Assembly: GCA_015057525.1 (NCBI GenBank)
Contig: SVEE01000008.1
Span: 62,001 to 126,000, forward strand
DNA from: Lachnospiraceae bacterium
Lineage (GTDB): Bacteria; Bacillota; Clostridia; Lachnospirales; Lachnospiraceae
Length of the DNA: 64,000 nucleotides
Direction of reading: 5' to 3'
The notes under the pieces are model-generated. The model had not been told where the DNA came from and made no database searches. It saw nothing but the letters and a program-made list of their open reading frames with translations. Both the position numbers and the translations under genes were made by a program. Below are positions 37,817-46,128 of the stretch, in pieces (position 1 is the first letter of the stretch; every line of letters begins with the position of its first letter).

Positions 37817-37846
37817 GCGAGAGGCTTCAGACCTCTCGCTTTTTCT
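37817..37846 (+). terminator. Terminator between antitoxin repeats and toxin gene
   Basis: GCGAGAGG (37817-37824) pairs with CCTCTCGC (37832-37839) and a TTTTTCTT run follows. Its place between the repeats and the toxin ribosome site is typical of type III loci, where it limits toxin read-through. Confidence 0.9.
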
Positions 37847-37860
37847 TAAAAGGAGGATAT

Positions 37861-38346
37861 ATGATAATTACAGATAGTGATTATCAAATCCTTAATTTAA
37901 CGGATATATTCTTTCTATCTTATCCAAATCCACCGTTTACAGAAATATTAAAAAAACAAAAAAGAGCTTATAATTGTTTATTATTTCAATCGCATTATGA
38001 TTATTTTATTTGTGTTCCTTATAGAAGTGAGATTAATCATAATTATGCGTTTATGTTTAAAAATTCTGTTCGTTCACAAAATCATAAGTCAGGATTGGAT
38101 TATACTAAAATAGTAATAATTAAAGATAAAAGATATATTGATAATAAGGATGCGATAATTGATAAAGATGAGTATATGGAAACAGTTGCAAATATAAGGA
38201 AAATAAAAGAAGGTGCGTTACAATTTGTTGAAGATTATATTAAGCATAAAAAGGGATATTTAAAGTTACATGATTTGGAATATAAACGAAGATACAAATA
38301 TTCTTCGTTGCAGTATTTTCATAAAGAATTAGGTATATATACATAA
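37861..38346 (+). CDS. Probable type III toxin, ToxN/CptN-like endoribonuclease
   Basis: 161 aa, no signal peptide, basic. The central motif FICVPYRSEINHNYAF followed by SGLDYTKIVIIKDKRYI resembles the nuclease core of ToxN/AbiQ toxins, and the C-terminal DEYMETVANIRKIKEGALQF helix plus YIKHKKG fits the same family. Strong AAAAGGAGG site with 4-bp spacing. The gene directly follows tandem RNA repeats and a terminator, the diagnostic layout of type III toxin-antitoxin loci. Codon use is AT-rich compared with maf, suggesting acquisition. Family assignment is from recalled motifs and context. Confidence 0.78.
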   Translation: MIITDSDYQILNLTDIFFLSYPNPPFTEILKKQKRAYNCLLFQSHYDYFICVPYRSEINHNYAFMFKNSVRSQNHKSGLDYTKIVIIKDKRYIDNKDAIIDKDEYMETVANIRKIKEGALQFVEDYIKHKKGYLKLHDLEYKRRYKYSSLQYFHKELGIYT

Positions 38347-38356
38347 AAAATAACAA

Positions 38357-38385
38357 TTGTAGATACGTATAATAATTGATATAAT
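38357..38385 (+). promoter_or_regulatory. Promoter of maf
   Basis: TTGTAG (38357-38362), 17-bp spacer, TATAAT (38380-38385), 26 bp before the ATG. Confidence 0.65.
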
Positions 38386-38410
38386 AAACATATATGCCAA
38401 GAGGTGAATT

Positions 38411-39004
38411 ATGAAGAAAATTATCTTAGCATCCCAGTCTCCGAGACGTAGAGAGCTTCTGGCTCTTGCGGGCTATGATTTTGAAGTAATTGTATCAGAG
38501 GTTGACGAGAAAATTACTAAGAACTTGCCTGATGAGATTGCAGAGGATTTATCACGTCAGAAAGCAGAGGATGTACTTAATATAGCAACAAAAAAATACG
38601 GAAATGAAGTTGCAGATTACATGATTATTGGTGCCGATACTGTAGTTTCTGTAGATGGTGAAATTCTTGGTAAGCCAAAGGATAGAGAGGATGCCTATAG
38701 GATGCTTTCTATGCTTCAGGGCAGAGGACATCAGGTATACACAGGAGTAACGATTGCATGGAAAGAGCAGACAGGAATCAAGTCTTGTACCTTTAGCGAG
38801 TGTACAGATGTCTACTTTTATCCTATGACAGATGAGGAAATTTGGGCGTATATAAGCAGTTCGGATTGCGGTGACAAAGCCGGTTCGTACGGAATCCAGG
38901 GACCTTGTGCGATACACATAAAAGAAATAAAAGGCGATTACAACAATGTAGTTGGGTTGCCGATTTCAAGGTTATATCAGGAAATAAAAAAGATTGAGAG
39001 ATAG
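38411..39004 (+). CDS. maf: Maf-family nucleoside triphosphate pyrophosphatase
   Basis: 197 aa. Maf hydrolyses non-canonical or pyrimidine NTPs to the monophosphate. Motifs: ILASQSPRRRELL at residues 5-17, IIGADTVVS with the acidic metal site, and GKPKDREDAYRML. Ribosome site AAGAGG. The AAA+ gene starts two bases after the stop, so the two are probably one operon. Confidence 0.93.
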   Translation: MKKIILASQSPRRRELLALAGYDFEVIVSEVDEKITKNLPDEIAEDLSRQKAEDVLNIATKKYGNEVADYMIIGADTVVSVDGEILGKPKDREDAYRMLSMLQGRGHQVYTGVTIAWKEQTGIKSCTFSECTDVYFYPMTDEEIWAYISSSDCGDKAGSYGIQGPCAIHIKEIKGDYNNVVGLPISRLYQEIKKIER

Positions 39005-39006
39005 CT

Positions 39007-40695
39007 ATGGCGTGGGAAAAGTTTTTTTCTAGAGGAAAGGTAAGTGAAGAAAGTAAGGTCATGTACAAGCTGTGTCTAAAAAGAGCTAGCAGTATTGGTT
39101 TGGCTGAATTTATTAGCACAGACGGCAGAATGAATCTGGAAGATGCATATAGAAGAGATATGCTTAACTTCCTAATTTATATTGCTTACTCTGATGGAAA
39201 TATTTCCAAGGAAGAAATAAGATACATAAATGACCTTGTAGGTACTCAGTTTACAGACAAGACAATTGCACAGTATGCCAATAAGTGGGATTTAAAAACA
39301 GAGAGAATAAAGGACAGAGCCCCTCGTTCTCTTGAAGCTTTTGTGCGCTCAAATAATGGTCCTGAGACAGGAGAGATTAGTCATCAGTACTATGATTTAA
39401 TTTCCTTGTATGTTACAACATTTAACTACATAGGTAACGATTTGATTGCTTGCAATAATGATATTAAGCAAGGTGAAATAGATACGTTATCTTCATATAT
39501 TTTGTTTATTAAGGAACATATTGCAGATATAAAAGGTAGAATAGAGGATTATAAACCTACTATTGCATTTAAACCGGGAAGCTCTGTTAAAGAGGAAGAG
39601 AATGCTTCTTACGAATATGAAGAAAGCTATGAGATGGAAGAGCATGAGCTTGAAGAAACTCAGTATTTCAATGATAATGACAGAGAGAGATTCGAGTATA
39701 GTAAGCCTCAGTATAAGCCTTACGGGTTTGATAAGCATAGCTTAGATATTGACCGTGGCAAAAGAGAATACGAGTATTTAGGCAGTTCAGATGAACCACA
39801 AGCTAATCATATAGAAGAAACTAAGGAAGAGAAAATAGATATTAAACCGGCAGAGGTACAGATTGTGGAAGGTGACAGCTTGGATAAGCTGATGGAAGAG
39901 CTTAACAGTCTCACTGGTATGGAGAGCGTTAAGAAGGAGGTTGCTAACTTGGTTAATCTCTTAAAGATTTGCCGTATAAGACAGTCAAAGGGTTTGCAGG
40001 TTCCTCCTACAACCAACCATTTAGTATTTCTTGGTAATCCAGGAACAGGTAAAACTACAGTTGCTCGTATTTTGTCGAAAATCTATCATGGCCTAGGTGT
40101 TTTGTCCAAGGGGCATTTGGTAGAGGTTGACCGTTCCGGATTAGTTGCGGGATATATGGGCCAGACTGGTGAGAAGGTTATGGAGGTTGTTGAAAAAGCT
40201 AAAGGTGGTGTGCTTTTTATTGATGAGGCTTATGCCCTTGCGGCCAACAAACAGGATGGAGATTTCGGACAGGAAGCCATTGATATTTTAAATAAAGCCA
40301 TGGAAGATTTTAGAGATGATCTTATTGTAATTGCTGCGGGATATCATGACGAGATGCAGGAGTTCTTAGATGCAAACCCTGGTCTTCGTTCGAGATTTAA
40401 TAGAACTATCGAGTTCCCTAATTATTCTGCAGATGAGCTTGTTGAAATAATAAGCAATAGAGCAGCTAAACTTGATTACAATTTTGAGCCAGAGGCGTTG
40501 GAATTTATTAAGAATAAGTTTAATCAGGTATTAAGCTTTCCACCTGAGAATTTTGGTAATGCCCGTTCAGTGAGAAATTACCTGAACAATGCTATTAACA
40601 ATCAGGCAAACAGACTTGTATCAGAGACAAATTTACAGGAAGATGAGCTTATGACCATTAAGGTTGAGGATTTGGAGAATTTGGTGCTGTCTTAG
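39007..40695 (+). CDS. AAA+ ATPase of the CbxX/CfqX (SpoVK-like) family with a TerB-like N-terminus
   Basis: 562 aa. Residues about 35-180 are helical with AYSDGNISKEEIRYI, a TerB-like pattern. A disordered acidic region (about 190-290, many Glu/Tyr) follows. The AAA+ domain has Walker A LGNPGTGKTTVAR (about 343), Walker B GVLFIDEAYAL and the sensor/arginine-finger stretch NPGLRSRFNRTIEFP, then a C-terminal lid helix bundle. Family members remodel protein complexes; SpoVK is one. The target is unknown. Translation is closely coupled to maf. Confidence 0.85.
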   Translation: MAWEKFFSRGKVSEESKVMYKLCLKRASSIGLAEFISTDGRMNLEDAYRRDMLNFLIYIAYSDGNISKEEIRYINDLVGTQFTDKTIAQYANKWDLKTERIKDRAPRSLEAFVRSNNGPETGEISHQYYDLISLYVTTFNYIGNDLIACNNDIKQGEIDTLSSYILFIKEHIADIKGRIEDYKPTIAFKPGSSVKEEENASYEYEESYEMEEHELEETQYFNDNDRERFEYSKPQYKPYGFDKHSLDIDRGKREYEYLGSSDEPQANHIEETKEEKIDIKPAEVQIVEGDSLDKLMEELNSLTGMESVKKEVANLVNLLKICRIRQSKGLQVPPTTNHLVFLGNPGTGKTTVARILSKIYHGLGVLSKGHLVEVDRSGLVAGYMGQTGEKVMEVVEKAKGGVLFIDEAYALAANKQDGDFGQEAIDILNKAMEDFRDDLIVIAAGYHDEMQEFLDANPGLRSRFNRTIEFPNYSADELVEIISNRAAKLDYNFEPEALEFIKNKFNQVLSFPPENFGNARSVRNYLNNAINNQANRLVSETNLQEDELMTIKVEDLENLVLS

Positions 40696-40742
40696 TTAAT
40701 CATGTGGTTATGCTACAGCACTACAGAAAGGTTGGATATGCT

Positions 40743-42092
40743 ATGAAAAGACACATAGCAGATGGATTAGAGCAATATCTTTCCAAAGATATGAAACCAT
40801 GGCATATGCCGGGGCATAAAAGAAAAGGTATTGGCTGTACATTGGATGATATTTACAAATTTGATATGACAGAGGTTTCTGGTGTGGATGACTTGCATAA
40901 TCCAGAAGAAATGATACTAAAATCCCAGGAGCAGCTTGCTAAGATTTATAATACATTTGCCAGTTACTATATGGTAAATGGCTCTACTGGTGGAATACTT
41001 TCTGCTATAGGGGCTGTGGCTGAAAAAAAGAGCAGTGACAAGGCTGGTCAAATTATCATAGCTAGAAACTGTCATAAGTCAGTATATAATGCCTGTGAAA
41101 TTTTCGGATTAAAACCAAAATATTTAGAGCCGGAATACATTAATCTGGGAGAAGGTTTCACTTCACATATTTATGGAGAGATAACTCCGGAACAACTTAA
41201 GAACACCCTAGAAGCTAATCCAGATGTAGTTGCAGTAGTGATAACTAGTCCAACCTACGAGGGAGTAGTATCTGACATAGCTGGAATAAAAAATGTTTTA
41301 CAATCTTATAACGTACCTCTTATAGTAGATGAAGCTCATGGAGCTCATCTGCCTTTTATTTTTGAGCTGCCAAAATCAGCAGTTTCTGATGGTGCAGATA
41401 TAGTTGTTCAGAGTCTACATAAGACTTTGCCAGCACTTACTCAGACAGCTATTATCCATGTTAATAATGAGGAACTTAATAAGAGTGTAAAAAAGTACTT
41501 ATCCATTTTCATGAGTTCATCACCGTCTTATCCAATGCTTTGTTCTATGGAAGAGGCTGTGGTAGCTTCCTATGAAAGGATGATTGCTGGTAATTATAAG
41601 TCATATATAGGAAGCTTAAGAGATTTTAGAGAAAGTGTTAGTAGCTTAGAAAATATTCGTCTGTTGGGTAATTTGCAGGTTGAATCAGCATATGATGAGA
41701 CTAGAATAGTTTTTTACAGTTCATATTCTGGGGAGTTATTTGCCAGAATGCTTCGAGAAATGGGTAATATTGAAGTTGAAATGAGTGGCACAAATTATGT
41801 GGTGCTCATATCTACATTTATGGACGAGCCAGAGGATTTTGAACATTTGGCAAGAATCATAAAGCTAATAGATAAAGAATTTGATAGTGATGATTTTAGA
41901 GAAAAATGTAATGATGAAGCCACATTTTCAAAAGAGGAGCTACATGAGCTAGTGGGGACTGTGGTAGAGGATAACATATATGTATATCCCCCAGGTAGCT
42001 ACATAGTTGCAGCGGGAGAAAAAATTTCTAAAGAAGCTATTGATAAAATTATAGAGCTTAAAGCATCTGGAAAAAAAATAATAGGATTGTAG
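40743..42092 (+). CDS. Orn/Lys/Arg family PLP-dependent decarboxylase
   Basis: 449 aa, the short fold of this family found in Firmicutes. N-terminal WHMPGHKRK is a family signature. The DEAHGAH motif contacts PLP and SLHKTLPALTQ carries the Schiff-base lysine. It would make a polyamine precursor (cadaverine, agmatine or putrescine); the exact substrate cannot be read. I chose the ATG at 40743 with AAAGG upstream rather than the ATG-less extension from 40704. Next gene starts 10 bp after the stop. Confidence 0.88.
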   Translation: MKRHIADGLEQYLSKDMKPWHMPGHKRKGIGCTLDDIYKFDMTEVSGVDDLHNPEEMILKSQEQLAKIYNTFASYYMVNGSTGGILSAIGAVAEKKSSDKAGQIIIARNCHKSVYNACEIFGLKPKYLEPEYINLGEGFTSHIYGEITPEQLKNTLEANPDVVAVVITSPTYEGVVSDIAGIKNVLQSYNVPLIVDEAHGAHLPFIFELPKSAVSDGADIVVQSLHKTLPALTQTAIIHVNNEELNKSVKKYLSIFMSSSPSYPMLCSMEEAVVASYERMIAGNYKSYIGSLRDFRESVSSLENIRLLGNLQVESAYDETRIVFYSSYSGELFARMLREMGNIEVEMSGTNYVVLISTFMDEPEDFEHLARIIKLIDKEFDSDDFREKCNDEATFSKEELHELVGTVVEDNIYVYPPGSYIVAAGEKISKEAIDKIIELKASGKKIIGL

Positions 42093-42102
42093 AATAGAGA
42101 GT

Positions 42103-43185
42103 ATGCAAAGATTTAAAAAATTAAATCGAATAGATGAGCTTGAGTTATCCATGTACGAGGAGGTTTCGGAAATTCCTGAAAATGAAGGTGATTATGAAAC
42201 TTCTGTAAAATACGTAAGAGATATAAGAGACGGCAAGCTCTACATTAAAAAAGAAATTAAAAATGGGGATGAATCTTTGTATCAGGAGTTACTTGAATTT
42301 GAGGAGATTAATGAAAAAAAGCTACTAGGAGTCCCTCAGATTATTTCTGTAACAGATGCTGGAAATACTGTTTATGTTATAGAGGAATTCATTAACTGTC
42401 CTACTTTGAAAAAGGTTATGGAATCTCAGGCTGTAACGGCAGAGACACTGACTCTTATTTTTAGAGAAATTAGCATAATATTAGAGAGGCTTCACAAGGG
42501 CAAGAGTCCTATAACACATGGCTCTATTTCTGATGCTAATATATTAGTAAATATGGACGCCATCAATGGAAATACAAAAGAGCAAAAGGTCTATCTGGTG
42601 GATTTTAATATGGGGCAAAAACATTTACTTAAGGCAGATGTTAGTAAGGATATAACCAGTACCTGCAATGTTCTTAAAAGCTGCATGGACACAATGATGT
42701 TTAAGAGCATAATAGAGCTTGAAGGAGAACTGTGGGATGGCCTTATGGATATTGCAAAAAATGGTCCTGCCAGATATACTACGGACAGACAGATGATGCT
42801 TGAGCTTGGGAAGCTTATAGGTAAGAGAGCACCTAGAACAGTAAAGCCTAAAAAGAAGAACTACACATTACCAGGCTTTAGAACAAAGAAGCTTTGGAAG
42901 GGTGCTATAGCTTCCCTCGGTTATCTCTTTATGATAATGGTGGCATATTATATGGATTTTGACTATTATGGACTATGGAATATATATGAGAGAGTTTGTG
43001 TTCTTGGTGGAATGTTTTCCTATGTAGCGTGGTTTGCAAACTATATGGGTGTGAGAGATAAGTACAAAGCGATGACGGAAAAGTCAATTTTAAAAAAGCT
43101 TTTCGGACATTTTATTGCTGTAGTTGCGATATTTGGATTTTGGATGGTGATGCTTGTGGGACCAGATTTGTTTAATTTGGTGTGA
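42103..43185 (+). CDS. Membrane-anchored protein-kinase-like protein, probably a pseudokinase
   Basis: 360 aa. Residues about 30-240 follow a protein kinase fold: KLYIKKEI supplies the ATP-lysine region, FEEINEKKLLGVPQI the C-helix area. The catalytic loop reads THGSISDANILV where active kinases have HRDxxxxN, so the catalytic Asp is Ser; the metal-binding loop is DFNMG rather than DFG. A basic linker and three membrane segments (about 264-285, 297-317, 336-356) follow. I infer a signalling or scaffold role. Placed between the decarboxylase and a MATE gene, closely spaced. Confidence 0.72.
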   Translation: MQRFKKLNRIDELELSMYEEVSEIPENEGDYETSVKYVRDIRDGKLYIKKEIKNGDESLYQELLEFEEINEKKLLGVPQIISVTDAGNTVYVIEEFINCPTLKKVMESQAVTAETLTLIFREISIILERLHKGKSPITHGSISDANILVNMDAINGNTKEQKVYLVDFNMGQKHLLKADVSKDITSTCNVLKSCMDTMMFKSIIELEGELWDGLMDIAKNGPARYTTDRQMMLELGKLIGKRAPRTVKPKKKNYTLPGFRTKKLWKGAIASLGYLFMIMVAYYMDFDYYGLWNIYERVCVLGGMFSYVAWFANYMGVRDKYKAMTEKSILKKLFGHFIAVVAIFGFWMVMLVGPDLFNLV

Positions 43186-43209
43186 TGGGTGTAGATTGAG
43201 GTTTAATTC

Positions 43210-44556
43210 ATGAAAGATTTAACAAAAGGCTACCCAGCTAAGGTAATTATAATGTTTACCATTCCTATAATGCTGGGATATATTTTTCAACAATTATATA
43301 GCTTGGTGGATTCCAAAATCGTAAGTGAATACGTTGGCCCCGAGGCACTTGCGGCGATTGGTGCAACGGCGGTTGTGTCTAATGTAATTATTGGATTTAT
43401 AAATGGTCTTACCCAAGGCTTTGCAATTCCCATAGCTAATTGCTTTGGTGCTAAGGATATGGACAGGCTCAGAAAAAATGTAGCAGGAACAATTTTGCTT
43501 ACTTTCAGCGTTGCTGTAATATTAACAATTTTATCTCTTGTTTTCATTGAGGATATATTGATTGCTTTGGGAACACCTATAGAAATAAGACAGGATTCCC
43601 TTGACTATGTAAGGATAATTCTTGCAGGAATTATTTTTACAGCCATTTATAACTGTAGCTCAAATATTCTGAGAGCGGTTGGCAACAGTAAGGTTTCTCT
43701 TTATTGCCTTATGGTTGCGGTTGTGGCTAACATTTTTCTAGATATTTTGTTTGTTAAATACTTAGAAAAAGGAATAGAGGGTGCTGCTTACGCGACAATT
43801 ATCGCACAGGCTATGTCGGCAGTTTTATGTGCAGGTTACCTTGTAAGTGAATATAAGGAAATACTTCCAAAATTACAGGATTTTGTTCCTTACAAGGGAA
43901 TGTATGGAAACCTTATTACAACAGGCCTTTCTATGGGACTTATGGGTTGCATAGTTAATATTGGTACTGTAATTTTGCAGAGTGCCATAAATGATTTAGG
44001 AACAAACATAATTACAGCACATACAGCAGCCAGAAGAGTGTTTGATATAATGTCGGTTACTGTTTACACATTTGGAATTGCCATGACTACCTTTGTCAGT
44101 CAGAATATTGGTGCGGGAAGAGCAGATAGAGTTCGTCAGGGAGTACGTCACGCAAATATAATAGTTACAGTAATTACTACAGTGCTTATTGTACTTTGTT
44201 ATTCATTTGCAAGACCTGTATTTGAATGGGTTACTAGTACAAAAGACCCTGCGATAGTAGATTCGGCAGTTATGTATGCAAAAATAAGTATACTTTTCTT
44301 TTATGTATTAGGTCCGTTATTCGTATTTAGATGTTCGCTTCAGGGAATGGGACGAAAAATTGTGCCACTTATATCAAGTATCACAGAGATGCTGGTGAAG
44401 ATACTTTCTGCCATGTTCCTAGTTCCAGCTTTTGCATACAAGGGTGTGGCATTTACTGAGCCTATAAGCTGGGTACTGATGACCATAATACTTGCTACGG
44501 CATATATGACAGGAAATCCTGAGAAGTATGTGAAGAGTGATGAAATTGTAGAATAA
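43210..44556 (+). CDS. MATE-family multidrug/metabolite exporter
   Basis: 448 aa, about 12 membrane segments in two six-helix halves, starting with the typical GYPAKVIIMFTIPIMLGYIFQQLYSLVDSKIV. The family uses Na+ or H+ gradients for efflux. Ribosome site GAGGT. Terminator follows. No specific drug can be assigned. Confidence 0.9.
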   Translation: MKDLTKGYPAKVIIMFTIPIMLGYIFQQLYSLVDSKIVSEYVGPEALAAIGATAVVSNVIIGFINGLTQGFAIPIANCFGAKDMDRLRKNVAGTILLTFSVAVILTILSLVFIEDILIALGTPIEIRQDSLDYVRIILAGIIFTAIYNCSSNILRAVGNSKVSLYCLMVAVVANIFLDILFVKYLEKGIEGAAYATIIAQAMSAVLCAGYLVSEYKEILPKLQDFVPYKGMYGNLITTGLSMGLMGCIVNIGTVILQSAINDLGTNIITAHTAARRVFDIMSVTVYTFGIAMTTFVSQNIGAGRADRVRQGVRHANIIVTVITTVLIVLCYSFARPVFEWVTSTKDPAIVDSAVMYAKISILFFYVLGPLFVFRCSLQGMGRKIVPLISSITEMLVKILSAMFLVPAFAYKGVAFTEPISWVLMTIILATAYMTGNPEKYVKSDEIVE

Positions 44557-44574
44557 AATTTAATAGATGATATT

Positions 44575-44614
44575 AAAGTGAAGTTCAGGTTTAAGTGAGC
44601 TTCACTTTTTTATT
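44575..44614 (+). terminator. Terminator of the MATE gene
   Basis: AAAGTGAAG (44575-44583) pairs with CTTCACTTT (44600-44608) around a 16-nt loop, then TTTATTT. Confidence 0.8.
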
Positions 44615-44630
44615 TGATAAATTTTTATTT

Positions 44631-44669
44631 TTAACAAAACTTAAACATTTTAGAAAAAAATCAAAAACA
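44631..44669 (+). promoter_or_regulatory. PhoP-like direct repeats upstream of the 44722 gene
   Basis: TTAACA (44631-44636), TAAACA (44642-44647) and AAAACA (44664-44669) lie on an 11-bp period (11 and 22 bp apart). This resembles OmpR/PhoP-type response-regulator boxes. A possible -10 TATTAT lies at 44679-44684. A matching pair lies before the response regulator at 45457. Confidence 0.5.
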
Positions 44670-44721
44670 TTAGCTCCGTATTATAGGCTCATAAGATAAA
44701 ACAAAAAAGGAGATAACAAAT

Positions 44722-44979
44722 ATGTCAGTTAAAGAATTTTTTAAGAATGCATTCGAGGATATGAAGGAGAGTACAAAGGCACAGCACGAGGTTGATAAGG
44801 CAAATTTTGCAGCAGCTAAGGCTGAGTCGAAGGCACAGTGGGAGGAAGCAAAGGCTATGGGCGACCCTGCAAGACGTAAGGATGTTTTACAGGCACAGCG
44901 TGATAAGCAGATAGCAGAGGCTAATGCTCGTAAGGCAGAGGCCCAGGCAAGAATTGCTGCGGTAAATGGTAAAAACTAA
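44722..44979 (+). CDS. Small helical Ala/Lys/Glu-rich protein
   Basis: 85 aa, family not recognised. Almost entirely predicted helix, rich in Ala, Lys, Glu and Gln, with no Cys, no signal and no membrane segment. Ribosome site AAAAAGGAG 9 bp upstream. First gene of a likely unit leading to the two-component system, with direct repeats in its upstream region. Confidence 0.75.
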   Translation: MSVKEFFKNAFEDMKESTKAQHEVDKANFAAAKAESKAQWEEAKAMGDPARRKDVLQAQRDKQIAEANARKAEAQARIAAVNGKN

Positions 44980-45013
44980 TTCATAAGAAAATACATAGAG
45001 AGGAGAAAATATT

Positions 45014-45376
45014 ATGGATAGAAATGAGCAGGATTTTTTAGTACAGAAGATTAGAACACAGTATACAGAGAAGGAGCACACAGAGTTAGATGAACTTAAG
45101 AAACTTGATAGCAAGGTTAAGAAACCAGCAATTGTGTTCGGATATGTATTTGGAATAATAGCAGCACTTATCATGGGAAGCGGAATGAGCCTTGTTATGA
45201 CAGATGTCGGTTCTTGGATTGGGATAGAGAATGGATTGGTTCCGGGGATTGTAATTGGATGCGTTGGGCTTATCATGGCAATAGTGAATTATCCAATCTA
45301 TAAAAAGATTCTTTGTAGTCGTCGCAAGCAGTATGCAGAAGAGATAATTACCTTAAGTGACAAACTTATGGCTTAA
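45014..45376 (+). CDS. Small two-span membrane protein, paralogue of the 48090 gene
   Basis: 120 aa. Charged helical N-terminus with DELKKLDSKVKK, then two membrane segments (about 38-60 and 72-93) separated by SLVMTDVGSWIG, then NYPIYKKI and a charged tail ending ITLSDKLMA. The same pattern (LIMGxGMSLxMTxxGS, then YPIY) occurs in the protein at 48090, so the two-component system is flanked by paralogues. Function unknown. Ribosome site GAGAGGAG. Confidence 0.8.
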   Translation: MDRNEQDFLVQKIRTQYTEKEHTELDELKKLDSKVKKPAIVFGYVFGIIAALIMGSGMSLVMTDVGSWIGIENGLVPGIVIGCVGLIMAIVNYPIYKKILCSRRKQYAEEIITLSDKLMA

Positions 45377-45382
45377 AAAACG

Positions 45383-45414
45383 TAAACAAAACTTTAACAT
45401 TTAGATGTTATAAT
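45383..45414 (+). promoter_or_regulatory. Promoter of the two-component operon with PhoP-like direct repeats
   Basis: TAAACA (45383-45388) and TTAACA (45394-45399) are 11 bp apart and cover the place where a -35 would lie; TATAAT (45409-45414) is the -10. No good -35 hexamer is present, as in activator-dependent promoters of PhoP type. Autoregulation is an inference. Confidence 0.55.
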
Positions 45415-45456
45415 ACCTATATGATATTGTAACATCTTTTTTTAGGGAGGTTTCGC

Positions 45457-46128
45457 ATGTTTAAAATATTAGTAGTAGAGGACGACAAGGAGCTTAACAA
45501 AACTGTCTGCTCATTTTTAAATCATAGTGGTTATGTGGCTATAGGCTGTACAAATGCAAACGATGCATATGACGCGCTCTATGAAAATATGTTTGACATA
45601 ATAGTTTCGGATATTATGATGCCTGGAATAGATGGCTTTGAGTTTGCAACAAGCGTTAGAGAGATAAATGAAGAAATACCTATCCTTTTCATGACTGCTA
45701 GAGATGATATTGCATCTAAGCAGAGAGGTTTTAGAATTGGCGTAGATGATTATATGGTCAAGCCTATAGATTTGGATGAGCTTTTTCTTCGTATAGGTGC
45801 ACTTTTAAGGCGTGCTAAGATTGCAGCATCGAGAAAGCTGGAGATTGGTAGCTTTACTATGGATGCAGACGAGCATACAGCTTATCTAAAGGACGAGGAA
45901 ATCAACCTTACTAACCGTGAGTTTAGCATACTGTACAAGCTACTTTCATATCCTAAGAAAACATTTACCAGAACGCAGCTTATGGATGAATTTTGGGATG
46001 CAGATACAGAGACAGCACCTAGAGCGGTGGATGTTTATATGACTAAGCTTCGTCAGAAACTTTCAGAGTGTGAGGATTTTGAAATTGTAACTGTTCACGG
46101 CTTGGGATACAAGGTGGTGATTAAATGA
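45457..46128 (+). CDS. OmpR/PhoB-family response regulator
   Basis: 223 aa. Receiver domain with acidic pair EDD (residues 8-10), phospho-Asp in IIVSDIMMPGIDG and Lys in VKPIDLDEL. The C-terminal winged helix carries LTNREFSILYKLLSYPKKTFTRTQLMDEFW and ends VHGLGYKVVIK. Strong AGGGAGG ribosome site. The stop overlaps the histidine kinase start by 4 bp, so the pair is co-translated. It may bind the direct repeats in front of itself and the 44722 gene. Confidence 0.94.
   Translation: MFKILVVEDDKELNKTVCSFLNHSGYVAIGCTNANDAYDALYENMFDIIVSDIMMPGIDGFEFATSVREINEEIPILFMTARDDIASKQRGFRIGVDDYMVKPIDLDELFLRIGALLRRAKIAASRKLEIGSFTMDADEHTAYLKDEEINLTNREFSILYKLLSYPKKTFTRTQLMDEFWDADTETAPRAVDVYMTKLRQKLSECEDFEIVTVHGLGYKVVIK

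Larger units (their letters stand above)
37674..37846 (+). ncRNA. Probable type III antitoxin RNA (CptI/ToxI-like)
   Basis: From its own promoter the transcript would contain two identical 51-nt repeats plus the first bases of a third, then stop at a terminator just before the toxin gene. Each repeat has a 7-bp stem GTCCTGT/ACAGGAC (37705-37711 with 37722-37728) with a 10-nt loop, and an A-rich linker closed by GGT/ACC. In type III systems such repeats fold as pseudoknots, are cut apart by the toxin and inhibit it. Two or so repeats suit the cptIN group. RNA function is inferred from architecture. Confidence 0.75.
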
